Positions 20,369 to 32,335 of a DNA stretch of 64,000 bases are shown one piece after another. The stretch is from contig JAHDVF020000513.1 in the NCBI GenBank assembly GCA_022606425.2, positions 248,001-312,000 on the forward strand. Reading direction: 5' to 3'. Source of the DNA: Lepidostoma basale (taxonomy: Eukaryota > Arthropoda > Insecta > Trichoptera > Lepidostomatidae). A program made the position numbers and the translations under genes. Positions within the stretch are counted from its first letter, which is position 1; the number at the start of each line of letters is the position of its first letter. The notes under the pieces were generated by a model. That model was not told the origin of the DNA. It worked only from the letters and a program-made list of their open reading frames with translations, and did not search any database.

Positions 20369-20589
20369 TCAGGTATAAAACAATCCATTCCAAACAGGGG
20401 GCATATGATTATGCAAATTTTCAGCTCGGATGAGGATTCCATCATACAGATAAGCTTTGGCCGGACAGTGTTTTCTGTGGGAGGAACACTGATACCTCAC
20501 CCTTCCGTCGGGCAGCGAAGAGTTCTTGTTAAATGTATAATCATCGACCATTAATAACTTCGATCTTCCCCCTTGAACAAACTTGGCAA
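20369..20589 (-). CDS. FLYWCH zinc-finger 3' terminal exon 6
   Basis: A terminal exon of 72 codons plus stop. The acceptor (GTTTTTTCTAG) is at 20590-20591; two bases complete a codon, then AKFVQGGRSKLLMVDDYTFN. The finger has RYQC in place of the usual tryptophan-x-cysteine, then HCPAKAY and NLHNHMPP, so the four zinc ligands are present but the signature tryptophan is replaced by tyrosine. It ends NGLFYT. It is the most upstream exon of the array in transcription order, as far as this window shows; the shared 5' exons should lie beyond it. Confidence 0.78.
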
Positions 20590-20864
20590 CTAGAAAAAAC
20601 CATTAAGAAAAAACCATATCAAATCAAAAACAATTATCATTATGTAAGGGTATGAACAATAATTATTACTAATGTCTTGTAGGCTATAAAATTAACCAAA
20701 TTTTAAGTAATTAAATTTAATTGGATAGGTACTTCGATATTTATTTTAAAAAATTTAAAAAAACATGTTTAATCCAAAATTATATACATGCAGCGTTGTC
20801 AATTTTACATAAAATTATGTGTAGGGTCATTTTTCATTTGTCTTCAAACATTCTTTTAACATTT

Positions 20865-21110
20865 TTGTGATGCTGGCTACATTTGCAGTCCTAAAAATGG
20901 TTTTGAACTGCGGTATATTTGCAACTCACACATGAATGTGACTTATAAACCTTTTTATTTTAATTCCTTACTACTAAATTGTACACAATATAATGATGCA
21001 CTGGGACAACCCATCTGAGCTGCAAATATAGCTAATCGCAGTTCAAGACCAATATTTTTTACTGCACATGAAGCCAACCGCACAATGGGGGTTAACAAAA
21101 CTGCTATCTG
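20865..21110. repeat. Inverted-repeat MITE, degraded
   Basis: The left part (TACATTTGCAGTCCTAAAAA, GGTTTTGAACTGCG) faces CGCAGTTCAAGACC and GTGCGGTT-type sequence on the right. It resembles the repeat at 55361-55990 in the shared AACTGCG/CGCA...AACC arms. Confidence 0.45.
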
Positions 21111-21636
21111 AAAATAAATATATAAATTATCAAAACACGGTCCAGATTAAATTAATCAAATAAGCAATGATAAGAAGTGTCCCTAGGCTTTTTTTATTTT
21201 ATATTTTATTAAGACACACATCGACTATCTAATTTACTTACAAGGAATTTTACTAATTCTTTACTACGGGATAATTAGAGCTTCGGAACACGTCCTACCC
21301 ACCATACGTCTGCAAGCATGTTCTCTCTTCTACCTCAATTCACAATATGTACTTATCCAGATGAAGTGCTTCATTAATAAAAATCAAATTAATATATCAT
21401 ATACGATAAACCGCTAAAAAAATATTTATATATATTAGATGGAAAAGAAACATAAGTAATTTATTTTTCTATATACAAATACATATCCTAAAAATGACAG
21501 TTTGGAAAAATACTTACAAAAGACAGTTTGATTAAACTTCTTGCACCGGGGAAGAATTTCTGTGTCCCGAAATATGTTTGTGAAAAGAGCAAAAAATACA
21601 ATGTCAAAAAATTATTCAAATGGAACAATACATTTA

Positions 21637-21969
21637 CAGTAGACGCTCTTTTAACCGGCGCCGCTTTAACTGTCCCACCGCTTTAACCGGCCCCATCTAG
21701 GAAGTCTAGGAGTCAATTTTTTTGGAGTAATGTGTGGCTTTTTCCTGTACATATTTTTTAAAGTTTGCGAAATGTTAATTTTTAATGTGTGAGTTTCTAA
21801 TACAGAATAAAAGTTCTGTTTTCTTAGTGTTTTGAAAAAATTGTGTTTTTTTTCTTCCTTGCGATAGTATTTTTTTTAAATGTTTTTTCATTACCTTCTC
21901 TTTAACCGGCTTTTACGTTATCCGGCCCTGGGTCGTTCCCGTCAAGGCCGGTTAAGAGAGCGTCTACTG
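21637..21969. mobile_element. pogo/Tigger-like MITE, copy 1
   Basis: Inverted ends CAGTAGACGCTCTTTTAACC and GGTTAAGAGAGCGTCTACTG are flanked by TA on both sides. The 333-base interior is non-coding. The TIR style and TA target suit the pogo/Tigger branch of Tc1/mariner. Confidence 0.75.
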
Positions 21970-22913
21970 TACAAGTATATTTTTTTTATTCATAAATTCT
22001 GTGTAAAAATAGATATATTCAATTATACTTACTTTCTTCAATTTATATCTTGATTAGTTAATTTGAACATAGAATCAAAATTCAATATTTGCAGTGCTTA
22101 CTACAAAATTGAATACTTGGTCTCTTATCTTTAAAATAAAAAGATGTATTAAAAAAAAACAGTCACAAATTAAAGATAAATGTGTGTCAATTGGTTCAGG
22201 TAAACAAAGATACAAAGATACAAAATAGCAAATACATATCCTATTAATAACATTGAAATAATAAAAACAAAATACATAAAATTATACGGGACACAAAAAA
22301 ATTCAAACATTGTATTGAAATTTATTTATTTTTGCTTAAACAATGATGTAAAGCTCCGATGCCAAGAGCAAGAAAACATATCTATGATAATAAACATAAA
22401 CATTGGAAAATATTAATACAGCCTCTAGCATGAAATACTACCACTCGTAATTATTTTTTTGTTTCTTGAACAATGAAGTAAAACTCCATATTAAATAATC
22501 AATATGGATGAAAACGTCTGTTTTCTAGAAATTATATTTAATTTTTTTGTGTATGACATGTGTCACCTGTCTAACCCTTAAAGGCCGGCTTGAAACATTG
22601 GAACGCTCTTGTAAACAATTAAATTACTCTTCACACAAAATACATAAAAATATCAAATAAATTGTATTTTGTAGTCAAATGTTTTACTATTTTTATCTTA
22701 TAAAAATGAGCAGGCTTTTTTGTTTCATTTTGAGTTTAAAAAAACAAATTAAAATATATTACATTGAAAATGTTCTTTATAAATGAAACCAAAACATCGC
22801 GCTGTTGATAACTGATATAATGATATAAGAGTCACCCTAAGTAAACACACACTCAAATCAAAGACTCCGACACAGTACGAGAAACCATCACTTCGTAGTT
22901 CAGCGGTTACGCA

Positions 22914-22937
22914 ATTGTGTGTGTGTGTGTGTGTGAT
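22914..22937. repeat. (TG)n microsatellite
   Basis: About eleven TG units. Just upstream TAGTTCAGCGGTTA resembles a tRNA A box, hinting at a SINE head, but no convincing B box follows. Confidence 0.7.
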
Positions 22938-23120
22938 GATTGGCCGCGAACCGTGATCCGTACGGGACACGCAAGGATGAAAGTTTAACTCTAAATCGCA
23001 GAGAATACATAATAGTATATAATACACATTTTTACTTTTGATCCGTCGTATTAATTTACGGGATATTACACTTTAAACACGGAGAATATATGCGGACTGC
23101 TATTACAGCCAGCCGGCCTA

Positions 23121-23373
23121 TTTATATACACGAGTTAAAGGAGCAGAATACAGTAATCAAGGTAATTGACGTGGCCCAATACATTGTTGAAAACAATTAA
23201 GGGATAAATCCCAGGAAAGAATCCAGGAAAGTATTACCGAGGAATAGATAAAATTTTGAATACAATGTATACATAGATAATGACTACTAAATGACATTAT
23301 ATATCAATCAAAAAAGTATTTATTAAAAAGTACTTAATAACTGTATTCTGCTCCTTTAACTCGTGTATATAAA
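23121..23373. repeat. Inverted repeat with 33-base ends
   Basis: TTTATATACACGAGTTAAAG on the left is matched by CTTTAACTCGTGTATATAAA on the right; the complementarity extends through GAGCAGAATACAGT. The ends enclose about 180 non-coding bases. A MITE candidate inside the larger insertion. Confidence 0.65.
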
Positions 23374-24033
23374 CAGCAGCGTGTTTGATTTTTCGCTACA
23401 TTTGATAATGCCTTAGACAGATGACACATGTCATTCACATTAAATATAATAAAACTTCTAGAAAACAGATGTTATCATTAGTATTAATTACTCGTACTTT
23501 TTTGTTTTGTTTAAATCACATAATTATTCGTGCGTGAAAGAGATGACAAAATGGTGTGAAAAGCGGATGTGCGCTATCTCTATTTCTCTTGCTTGTCATA
23601 AGAGCGTATGCGCAAGATGCATTATTTATCTCACAGAAAGTATTATAAGTCATAATAATTTGTCATTAAAGAATTTCCCAGTGTTGGAGTCTTAAGTTTA
23701 TCAAAAAAGGAATTTTTAGGCAAAGACAAAATGTCTGAATTTTTCAATGGTTTTGTGGACAATGATATATCATTGTTTAGCATTCTAGGGGTTAATGTAT
23801 CAAATTTTGACAAGTACTGGTTATAGAAAACCCTATTAAACTTACTATGGAGAATCCTATTTAATAAACTCTACGATCCTGATAGATTTGTCCAGTCTTC
23901 TCCCACTTCATATATCAAACTACACATTTAATAATATCTGTCCAATGTTAAATTCTCTGTGGCTTTGCACACATATTAAACACAACTTAGAAAATTAATT
24001 AACCCCAAAATGCTCATTATTTTTAAGTAAATA

Positions 24034-24963
24034 TTAGGTCCTTGCATATGAAATTGGCGTTTTGTATGGGAGGAACATAAAGTTGATTTTTTTTAAATAT
24101 AATATATTTATCATGGTTTGCAGTTGCTGACAATAGACATCTGCCGTAATCGTCTGGCCAGATTTAAGAAAGCTGTAGTGAACGACACCAGCACTAGTCC
24201 ACCAAACGCTCACAAGTAACTTTTTTGGAGTCAATTTTCGCTTGGGGCATGGTTTGGCTGGTTCGGCAGGGTTCAGCCATTGCGATGAGCGCTTCCGATT
24301 ATCATACAGGATCCACCTTTCATCACAGGTAATGATTCGATTCAAAATCCCTTCATTATTGTGCCGGTTGAGTAATGCAACGCAGCAGTCAACGCGCGTT
24401 TGTTGATTTGCTTCACTCAATTCGTGAGGTACCCACCTTTCAAGCTTTTTCACCTTCCCAATTTGCTTCAAGTGGATTAAAACAGTTTTATCACTAACAC
24501 CGCAGCCTGCAGTTAACTCGGACGTGGTTTGCGATGGATCCGCTTCCACAATAGCCTTCAATTCTTCATTATCAACTTTGGTCTCCGGCCGTCCACGGGC
24601 TTGTTCTGCAGGTCGAAATTTCCAGAACGAAAACGTTGGAACCAAAAACGTACTGTGTTTTCTTTTGCGGCACCGTCGCCATACACATCATTAATCCTTC
24701 GAGCCATTTCTGCAGCACTGGTGCCACGGTGGAACTCGTACTCGTAAATAACGCGATATTTCAAGTTTTCCATTTTGTAAACTGAGTGACGCAAAGAAAA
24801 AAAAACAATTGAGGAAAAAACAAATGAATTATAATTTTCGAAACACAAATACTTGAGTAAATAGCTGTATAAATTTGAATTTGGAATTCCTAAGCAAAGA
24901 GAAGATATTTGAGATCAAAGTTGCCAGTACGGCAAAACGCCAATTTCATATGTAAGGACCTAA
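24034..24963 (-). mobile_element. mariner element, internally deleted, 930 bp
   Basis: Inverted ends TTAGGTCCTTGCATATGAAA and TTTCATATGTAAGGACCTAA (one mismatch) lie next to TA duplications. Roughly 350 bases are missing compared with a full mariner; the deletion joins the middle of the transposase gene to the 3' end of the element. Confidence 0.88.
24094..24773 (-). pseudogene. mariner transposase, truncated and frameshifted
   Basis: It starts MENLKYRVIYEYEFHRGTSA and RFWFQRFRSGNFDL, then shifts frame near FDLQNKP. The second frame gives RGRPETKVDNEELKAIVEAD, CGVSDKTVLIHLKQIGK, WVPHELSEANQQTRVD and the first catalytic acid in TCDERW, ending near YCQQLQTM. The second and third catalytic aspartates are deleted, so no active enzyme is possible. 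It belongs to a different mariner lineage (mellifera/cecropia-like) from the one at 18855. Confidence 0.85.
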
Positions 24964-25049
24964 TAATTTGTTTAACCCCTGGGAAAGAATATTTTCACCG
25001 TATCAAATACATCGGTGAATTTATAACTTATAATGAACATAACAGCAAT

Positions 25050-25505
25050 CATCACACCCTTTCTCCAGAGGTTTAGGAAGGTAGAAGAATGAATCACCAC
25101 ATTAACCTATCCTGACAAACATCTTTAGATTCTTCTACACTCATACAGCGAATCACATATGCACATCGATTCTTCAGACTTGTAACATGGCCGACCATAA
25201 AATTTTATTAATTTGAGACTCTGTACTCCATTCACATCATTAAAATCTATTTTCATAACCTTTTTTTTTGTTCCGCATGTCAAAACCAACGCCTTGTGAA
25301 CCTTTAATAATTTTGTTTATAATATTTTCTCCTGCTCTACATTCTTTCATTATTATTAAATTTATCATACATTTTTTTATCACACAGCCATCTAAGGTAT
25401 CTCATCTCAACTGCATGTGTTCATCTCTCATCCTACTTCTGTCAGTTTCATGCTTCTATTTTATACATAGGTGTTGGAATCAGAGCTCCATTGTGAGCGA
25501 CAATT
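25050..25505 (-). mobile_element. LINE family 1, degraded copy
   Basis: On the minus strand it matches the family through the GAGCTCTGATTCC, CTTCATAATT-like and (A)CCAAATTAAT-type segments to the 3' CTTTCT-AAACC end, with many indels. No frame survives. Confidence 0.55.
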
Positions 25506-25509
25506 TTCG

Positions 25510-26530
25510 CTTTAATTCTAATAAATAATTTGATAGTTCCTTTTACAGCATTATTAAGAATTAAATAAATTAAGTACCTCAAAATATATATTTTAAAATT
25601 TAGTCTCAAATTATTTTGAAGTATCTCAAAGCATTTAAGGTGGACATGTATAAACGATTTGTCCTAAATAAATATAATATTTTATTTAAAAAGTAATGTT
25701 ATATTAAAATAAAGAAAAATGATAGAATGGTTGAGTTAAAATATAAAACAATTTACATATACATACATATGTATTATATTCAAAATCTTAGATACATAAA
25801 AAAGACGAATAAAAAAACATTCCTACTATGTAAACATATTTTACAAAAAATTCTAGTTAGATTGTAAATTTGTAGGTTATGGTACGGTTCTAGTATGCAA
25901 ACGCTCCTATTAAATACGTAAACATCGAAATCATTTTATAGCAAATAAATAATAAAACCACTAATTTTATAGTAAAAGGTTTAAAAACTTACTATTTATC
26001 ATCTTCAAACTGTTATTTACCTTGAAATACTTTCACAAAATTCACAGGCACATTATGTATAACTTTAAAATAAAACATATACTTCACAGAATATCACCGC
26101 TTAAATCGATTAAATGAGTTTTAATTTGTATTTTTTTACTATAATTTTAATTTTATGTAAGTTTTAAATAACAAATGAATGATACAACTTTTGGCAATTA
26201 TAACCAAACAAAAATTTTACCCAAGCATATTAGAGTTCATTAAAAATCTCAATATTTAATTCACTCGGTACATATAAATTGCACCAACAAATGAAAGCAG
26301 TAAGTACTCAATTCTAAACGAAGATTGTAAACATATCGAATATTACGATTTGTACGAAATTTACAAACTTGTAATTTGTAATGTCAAAATATTACTGAAA
26401 CGTCCAAATCAAAGCCAAAACATTGTTTCTGTGGTATTCGCATGACATTACTCTATGGTCACAATTTATTTAGGCGAGATAGTATTGTCCTAAAATGGAT
26501 GCCTACCTATTTTAAATTTATCATTTTAAT
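25510..26530. other. AT-rich gene-free stretch
   Basis: I see no gene, no transposon ends and no repeat shared with the rest of the window. Confidence 0.5.
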
Positions 26531-26541
26531 TATAAATAAAC

Positions 26542-26697
26542 GGTTCGGGTACGGCCAAACCGAAGTGCCAGGGTCGGAGGCTAGGTTGACGTCTTTAGGC
26601 AGGTGGCTTGTGATCATCCGCTGGGCGCGAACCTTATAGTGTGGCCGATCCCACAGTACGCCATACGTTGGTTCGCCAGGTGTGGCCGTACCCTTCT
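26542..26697. repeat. GC-rich inverted-repeat element
   Basis: Ends GGTTCGGGTACGGCCAAACC and GGTGTGGCCGTACCC are inverted copies. The 155-base interior is GC-rich compared with its flanks, typical of a small MITE. Confidence 0.55.
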
Positions 26698-26699
26698 TC

Positions 26700-27159
26700 G
26701 AGAAAATGCCGTCTAGATATCACTGTTTATTACTTTCAAGGCGGCATTGGTTTAATAGGAGCAAAAAAATATTAACATTCATATTATTAAATAATATCTA
26801 TATTTTCAGACCAAATATATATTTTTTTCACAAATAAAATTCTTCTGACTAATAATATCGATTAAAAAAATAAGGGGTATTTCCTTGCTAACAAATCACT
26901 CAGAATAATTAAGTTAAAGTGCACTAGGACTTCCTCAATCAGTTCAAAGCTCCTTCAAATAGCTCTCTACACCAATATTATTGTGATTCGTTCCGAGAAA
27001 CATGAGTGTAAGTGATTAAAAAAACAATTAATATTTTAATGACATTTAATGTTTAAAAAAAATTATCGTAATTACCACCTATATATAATTAATCAATTAC
27101 TTACAATATAAAAATGCCTACTTGCTAATCGCTGGCCAACGATTTAATAACAATAATAT
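26700..27159. other. AT-rich gene-free stretch
   Basis: I see nothing in it beyond AT-rich sequence. Confidence 0.45.
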
Positions 27160-27700
27160 TCCTATGGCTGGATGGATCCCGTGAGGGAAGTTTGCACGTC
27201 CAGCGAGGAACATATCCTCCACCGATGGGCGACGGCTGCCATTCGCCGTCCATCCTCATGACGGCGGCGGCGAGTTAGCCAGCATCAGGCTGGACCAAGG
27301 GCGGCATTGGCTTCGCATGGCAAAATTATTATTCCTCTAGTTTTCGCGTCACGTGGAACGCAGGGACGGTGCGGATGAGGAGAAGGCGTGGATTGGACAC
27401 AACAATTGGCCTGGTCTCAATTTATTAGATGTACAGTGGCGGCATCACCATGGTCTCACCCTCGCAGTGCCCGAGGCTGGTGACCGCTAAACGATACACG
27501 AGTTCTTTCTTGGCATTCCGCCAAGCCAGGGAGGTGCTATTTTGTCGACAGACGAAATGGAAGAGATCGCTGCATCGTCCTCCAAGCTTCGAAAGCGACA
27601 CGGGCTTGTCTCCCACGGCGTTACCATTTCACAAAATTTCTTACACCATTGTCATTAAATAAACTTAACTTACTTAACTATTAGTCGCCCCCAGAGAGAA
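27160..27700. other. Unidentified GC-rich block
   Basis: GC content and codon-like texture jump relative to both sides. On the minus strand a frame of 63 codons ends PPLYI with a stop overlapping AATAAA at 27420-27426. Another minus frame reads LEDDAAISSISSVDKIAPPW and on to a stop. The plus strand has a frame with WRHHHGLTLAVPEAGDR and STDEMEEIAASSSKLRKR, and AATAAA near 27657. Which frame is real, if any, cannot be decided. It could be a remnant of an LTR retrotransposon or a terminal exon of an unseen gene. Confidence 0.3.
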
Positions 27701-27978
27701 AAAAGAAATATTTACTACAACATTTGTTTTGCGACCTCACTGAGTATATGGTCATATCACGACCATTTATGTGTTTTTTTCATTTAATAAACTCGTATAA
27801 ACCGAATTGCATATATATGAATTATACTAAAGTAAAAAAATATATGTTATAATCCGGTGGAATTAATGTATTTATTTACTAAAATGCGAAAAGCAGTTGT
27901 ATGGAAAAAATATGATTTTAAATTTAAATAAATCACTTTTTAAATTAAACCAAAATAAATCAAATTATTGTTTTTTTC

Positions 27979-30499
27979 CTATTTTTCCAAAGATTTAAGA
28001 TTTGTCGATTGTATCAAAAATAGTGCATATGTAGTTAATGATGCTAAAAAGGAATACAGGAATGCAAAATTTATGATAAAAAAATTTCCTGCTCTTATTT
28101 TAATTTTGCAGTGAGAAACAGAATGGTTAAAAATATTGATTTGCTTGTAAACCATGGAATCTGAAATTATATACATAAAAATATTATTTATTTATATTTG
28201 TATCAATATTGATAGATTAGTATTGATTTTAATGATTAGTATTGATATAAGAGGAAGACTAAGGAAAACATGACATTATCAAATCAAACAAATATTAGAT
28301 TTCGACCATGTGAGGAGTCAAAGAAATCGACGAGCGTGCATGACATGATATATGAATATAGAGGAAGCAAGAGAAGCACGTCAGGAAATAACAATGTGGC
28401 CGTCTATTATTTGTGCATACCCCTTTGGAGAGATGGGGTAATTAAATTTTTTTACAAATATCCAAGATTTCAATTGAAAGAAGGTATTATGAACAAAATT
28501 ATGAAAGGTTCGCTTCGTTGGTTCGGACATATGGAGCGCATGGGTGAAGAAAGAATGGTTAAAAAAGTATACGTTAACAATGTAAATGGAGTAAGGAGTC
28601 GAGGTAGACCGAGGAAAACATGGCATGACCAAATTAATCAAATATTAAAAGTTGATCATGTCAGAAGCCGGAAGAATCGACGTGCGTGTATGACTCGATG
28701 CATGAATGTGGAGGAAGCTAGAGAGGTGTGCCAGGATAGAGTAGTGTGGCATTCTCTCTGCCTACCCCTGCGGGGAAACGGCGTGATGGTGTTGTTGTTG
28801 TTGTTGTTGTTGAACTTTGTTGACTGATGGTAATAAGAATAAAATATACCAAGTTTTGAAAAAAGCAGGACTTTGGTAAGAGCAACTTGTATGGCCTTGT
28901 TGGAGTACTCCATTAGCTCTGCTACACATGCTGTCAGTGTCACCATGATCAGGTTATTTACACAGTCAAGACCAAGAATGATCAAATGTGGATTATTCTA
29001 AAAATAAAATAAAAACTGTTATGAAAGTCAAAATACATGCATGTTAAAAAGAATTTAATTTGTGTTATTGTAAATATACTATAGATTGAAACATTCAGTA
29101 CATGTCATAATAGCAGATTAACCTTCCCTTACCGGTGTAGTGTGTATCTAGTACACATTGCTTGTAATAACTTCACATCAATACAGAATAAGCATTTTGT
29201 CATAAAAAAACTGAGATAAATCACCATTATCTCACATTCTTTCGAATTGAAGTGCAAAGAATAAAAAATACACGACTGTCTCACGCATACTTTTTACATC
29301 TCACTCCCGCTACTTCTATATTCTAGAGCGCAAGAGAGGCAATTTATAAATCATGTTCACTCCTGTGAGCAGAATTCTATTATTACATCAGTTGGTCTCA
29401 AATACTTGTTGTGAGTGGATTTTCCTATCAATGATTTCTCAAATGTGGTGAGCGTTTGGGGTTGATTTTTAAATTTTTTTTTTAACAAATCAATATAAAA
29501 TATTATCACTTTTTACTTCAAATTATTTTAAAGGATTAGAAATTCAAATTACAAAATGAAGTAAAATTTAAAGTCGTTTGTTTACTTACTAACATTGCCA
29601 AATATGTAATTGTGTCTATGATGTCAATAAATGAAATGAAGAAGCCACTCAGAAACTGCAAGTAAAGAAAAAAAGGGGTTTTAGTAGAAGTTCAATATTT
29701 TGTTAATTTGCAACAATTATTTAATAAATAAAATCACCTCAAAATTGAAAATCTTATTTGTTCTATTGATATTATCAACAATCACGTTATATGACTCCAA
29801 TAATCCATTAAAATTTTCTGTTTTATTCTCATTTAATTTACTAATAATGCTGTAAAAAGGACTAGTTGAAGAAATACCAAATGAGATATTGATGAATTGG
29901 TTGATGGATATGAGGTTAACTATACTCATTATTATGAATACATTAAATTGGTATATAGTAAAACATCTTCTAACACTCATCAAAAAAAATATGTGCTCAT
30001 ATCTAATTACCTGGATGTTTACAAAACTCCACAAAAACTGGTACATATAAACAATTATTGTGAATATGTTAAGGAATGAAAACAAAAAGTTAACTCCTTT
30101 GTATATTGGGTTTATGGTCTTTAAACAGATTGAATCATAACATTGAAGAACTTTCAATATATTAGGATACTTGGTAAATATTTTGAATGAATATGAAACC
30201 ACACTACTGATTGTTAAGCTGATAAAGGTGAGCAGATATGTAAACATAAAAATATATGTGTCTGCAATAACATATGTTTCATAATTGTTAATAACATAAA
30301 AGATAAAGCAAAAAATTGAAAGAATACAACTAAACACATAAAACAGTTTAGTCTTTAAGCCTATTGGTACATAAATATTCCCAATTTTATAATATTCTTT
30401 CAATCCAAGTAATAAACTGATCATATTTGGTAGCTCTATATAATAGTCTTCAATTGTAGATTTATTTTTAAAAATTATGTTTTTTAAATGTGAGGACAT
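27979..30499 (-). CDS. Gr-1, gustatory receptor, 4 exons, 385 aa
   Basis: Exons in order on the minus strand: 30499-29738 (254 codons, from ATG), 29655-29590 (22), 28997-28850 (49 plus 1 base), 28160-27979 (to TAG). All introns are GT-AG, with phases 0, 0 and 1. The product is a seven-pass membrane protein of the insect chemoreceptor superfamily: PNMISLLLGLKEYYK near residues 25-39, several hydrophobic spans in exon 1, and a C-terminal TTYALFLIQST, a variant of TYhhhhhQF with S for F. Such receptors are ligand-gated channels of taste neurons. It belongs with Gr-2 to Gr-4 but is transcribed in the opposite direction, divergent from Gr-2. Intron 3 holds two LINE tails. The ligand is unknown. 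Confidence 0.88.
28236..28797 (+). mobile_element. LINE family 1, two tandem 3' ends
   Basis: A 3' end at 28236-28440 (TCGACGAGCGTGCATGACAT ... CCCCTTTGGAGAGATGGGG) is followed by a longer one at 28470-28797 that reads GIMNKIMKGSLRWFGHMERM, RSRGRPRKTWHDQINQILK and RRACMTRCMNVEEAREVCQD. The second ends in a (GTT)n tail. Both sit in intron 3 of Gr-1, opposite to its direction. Confidence 0.8.
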
Positions 30500-31000
30500 T
30501 TTAAATATTTTATAATGTATTTTTTAAAACCATAAATGTTATAATAACTAAGTAAAGTTAGAAATACATATTATACACTGTCTTTTATGATAGAATTTTT
30601 GTAATTAATGACTTAAACTTTTTATGTTGGCACCATATTTTAATTATTTAATGTAAAATTTATAATTAATTAACAACAACAATAAATACATCACTTAAAA
30701 TATCAGATAACACAACAATTATAATGTTTATTAATTATGTTAATGGATTGTGTAAAAAAATGAACGTTGGAAATCAGATAACATTGCAAATGAAAACATT
30801 AATTATGATTCAGTGCTTCTTATCATACTTTGTTTAAGATGGAATTGGTATTCATGATTGACATGTCCAAATGCTCTACGTGTCTTCCTCATCTTCATAA
30901 TCAACATTGGATATTTTTTTATGCTGCCCAAAAAAGAAATAGCTTTTAAAAAGGATGTTAAGAGGCTTTTATAAGTCTTAGACCCAGCATTTTTTTAATT
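30500..31000. other. Gene-free stretch upstream of Gr-1
   Basis: AT-rich 5' flank of Gr-1. It should hold the Gr-1 promoter, but I see no element I can name with confidence. Confidence 0.4.
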
Positions 31001-31740
31001 TAATTTTATTATTATTACATACCACAAGAACATCTCTTCAAAATATGTGAAGTTGCACTGAAAATGTTGGGACTTATTCTCTGAACTGGCAGAGTTTTCA
31101 GGAATTGATGAGTTTTACAGTATTTCCAGGAATGTTTTGCAAATACTGTATAACTCATTGGTCCAGAGTCGGCTTGAGTGTGATATGGTGATATGGAGTC
31201 CCCAGGATGCAAGATATTCATGTTAGAGAGGGTTCAGAAAAGATTTCTGAAAATCACTATATGAGGGAGTTTGGTAGCTATCCGTGGCTTTATCCCATTG
31301 CATTCCTCTTAGGTATGCTGGGACCAATCGTCTACTGATAAGAAGGGATGAGTTCACAATTACCCATTTCTTTAGACTTATCAGGGGATGGGGATACTTA
31401 TCTTTATGTTATGGATGGTTATCTTCTACAGCGTCAGTATTGACTGTTTTATCTCCCATCATGCAGAACCAACCTGCCTCTGGTGATGCCGGTGGGGAGA
31501 ACAAATCAAACTGCTGAACATGATCGCTTCGGAGATCGACGTCTTTCATATTAGTGACATTACATTCAGAAGACAAATACTCTTGACTAGGGATCTTGTA
31601 TCTTGTATTCCTAAAGTCGAACCATCTCTTGTGCAGTCCTGGTATTACATATTTTATTTTACTTATTCTCAATAGACACCTTAAAATATAATTGTTGTTT
31701 GTAATATCTTTTGAGAAAATAAACTGATTGATCTGAAAAA
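31001..31740 (+). mobile_element. Degraded Jockey/CR1-like LINE 3' part
   Basis: Broken plus-strand frames give ERVQKRFLKIT, then segments like NMIASEIDVFHISDITFRRQ and VEPSLVQSWYYIFYFTYSQ, the usual layout of the extreme C terminus of Jockey-type reverse transcriptases. There are many stops. Its closing ATAATTGTTGTTTGTAATAT and AAATAAACTGATTGAT resemble a poly(A)-signal end. Confidence 0.45.
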
Positions 31741-31744
31741 TTCA

Positions 31745-32335
31745 CAAAGAATCATATAATGTTTTATTTCATAGATAACTATTGTCAAAACTTGAATATA
31801 ATTTTTTTGTACTCTAAATAGACATAAAATATTAATTTATTCAATTAAGGGGAATGAATTCCAATGTTAGTCTAGTAACGACAATTTGTTTAATATTTTG
31901 ATTTCATTATTACCAATGATTGATGTGTTGATTCTTATTTATTGTTATAACCTTTAACTTTCATGACAAACTCATTTAATTAAAAAAAGAAAGAAAAAAA
32001 GGATTATACGTTTCACATTATTTTAAATGAAAAATTTTTGTTCTTAAGTCAAAAATTTGAATTTATTTTTCACAGTACCATATACTATAATTAGTTTACA
32101 ACAATACTTAAAATTCTCAAAGCCCTAGCACTACATAGGTAAGGGCAGTACACAAATAAAGAAGACGAAGACCTGGTACATACCATACAAAACCTTACAT
32201 AAGGTTATTACAAAACTAAAAATTTCCCAATTGGTAAAACCAAATATACATATGGTATATATAATATGGTTTTACCCCTTTTCCAATTGATGGGTATATT
32301 GGTTTAACCAAGGTAAATAATATATATTTTTTAAC
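31745..32335. other. AT-rich gene-free stretch
   Basis: I see only AT-rich sequence and a weak internal inverted repeat near 32220-32300 (CCAATTGGTAAAACC facing GGTTTTACCCC...CCAATTG). Confidence 0.4.

Larger units (their letters stand above)
22466..23493. repeat. Palindromic repeat family IR-A, split by 0.8 kb insertion
   Basis: The left half (22466-22578: AATGAAGTAAAACTCCATAT ... GACATGTGTCACCTGTCTAA) and right half (23398-23493: TTTGATAATGCCTTAGACAG ... AACTTCTAGAAAACAGATG) are the two arms of one copy. The roughly 820 bases between them are inserted sequence of unknown origin with a TG microsatellite and another inverted repeat. Confidence 0.6.

Noticed and set aside
22890..22990. tRNA gene suggested by TAGTTCAGCGGTTA
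   Set aside because: Only an A-box-like sequence is seen; there is no B box, anticodon arm or acceptor stem pairing, and a TG repeat interrupts the region.
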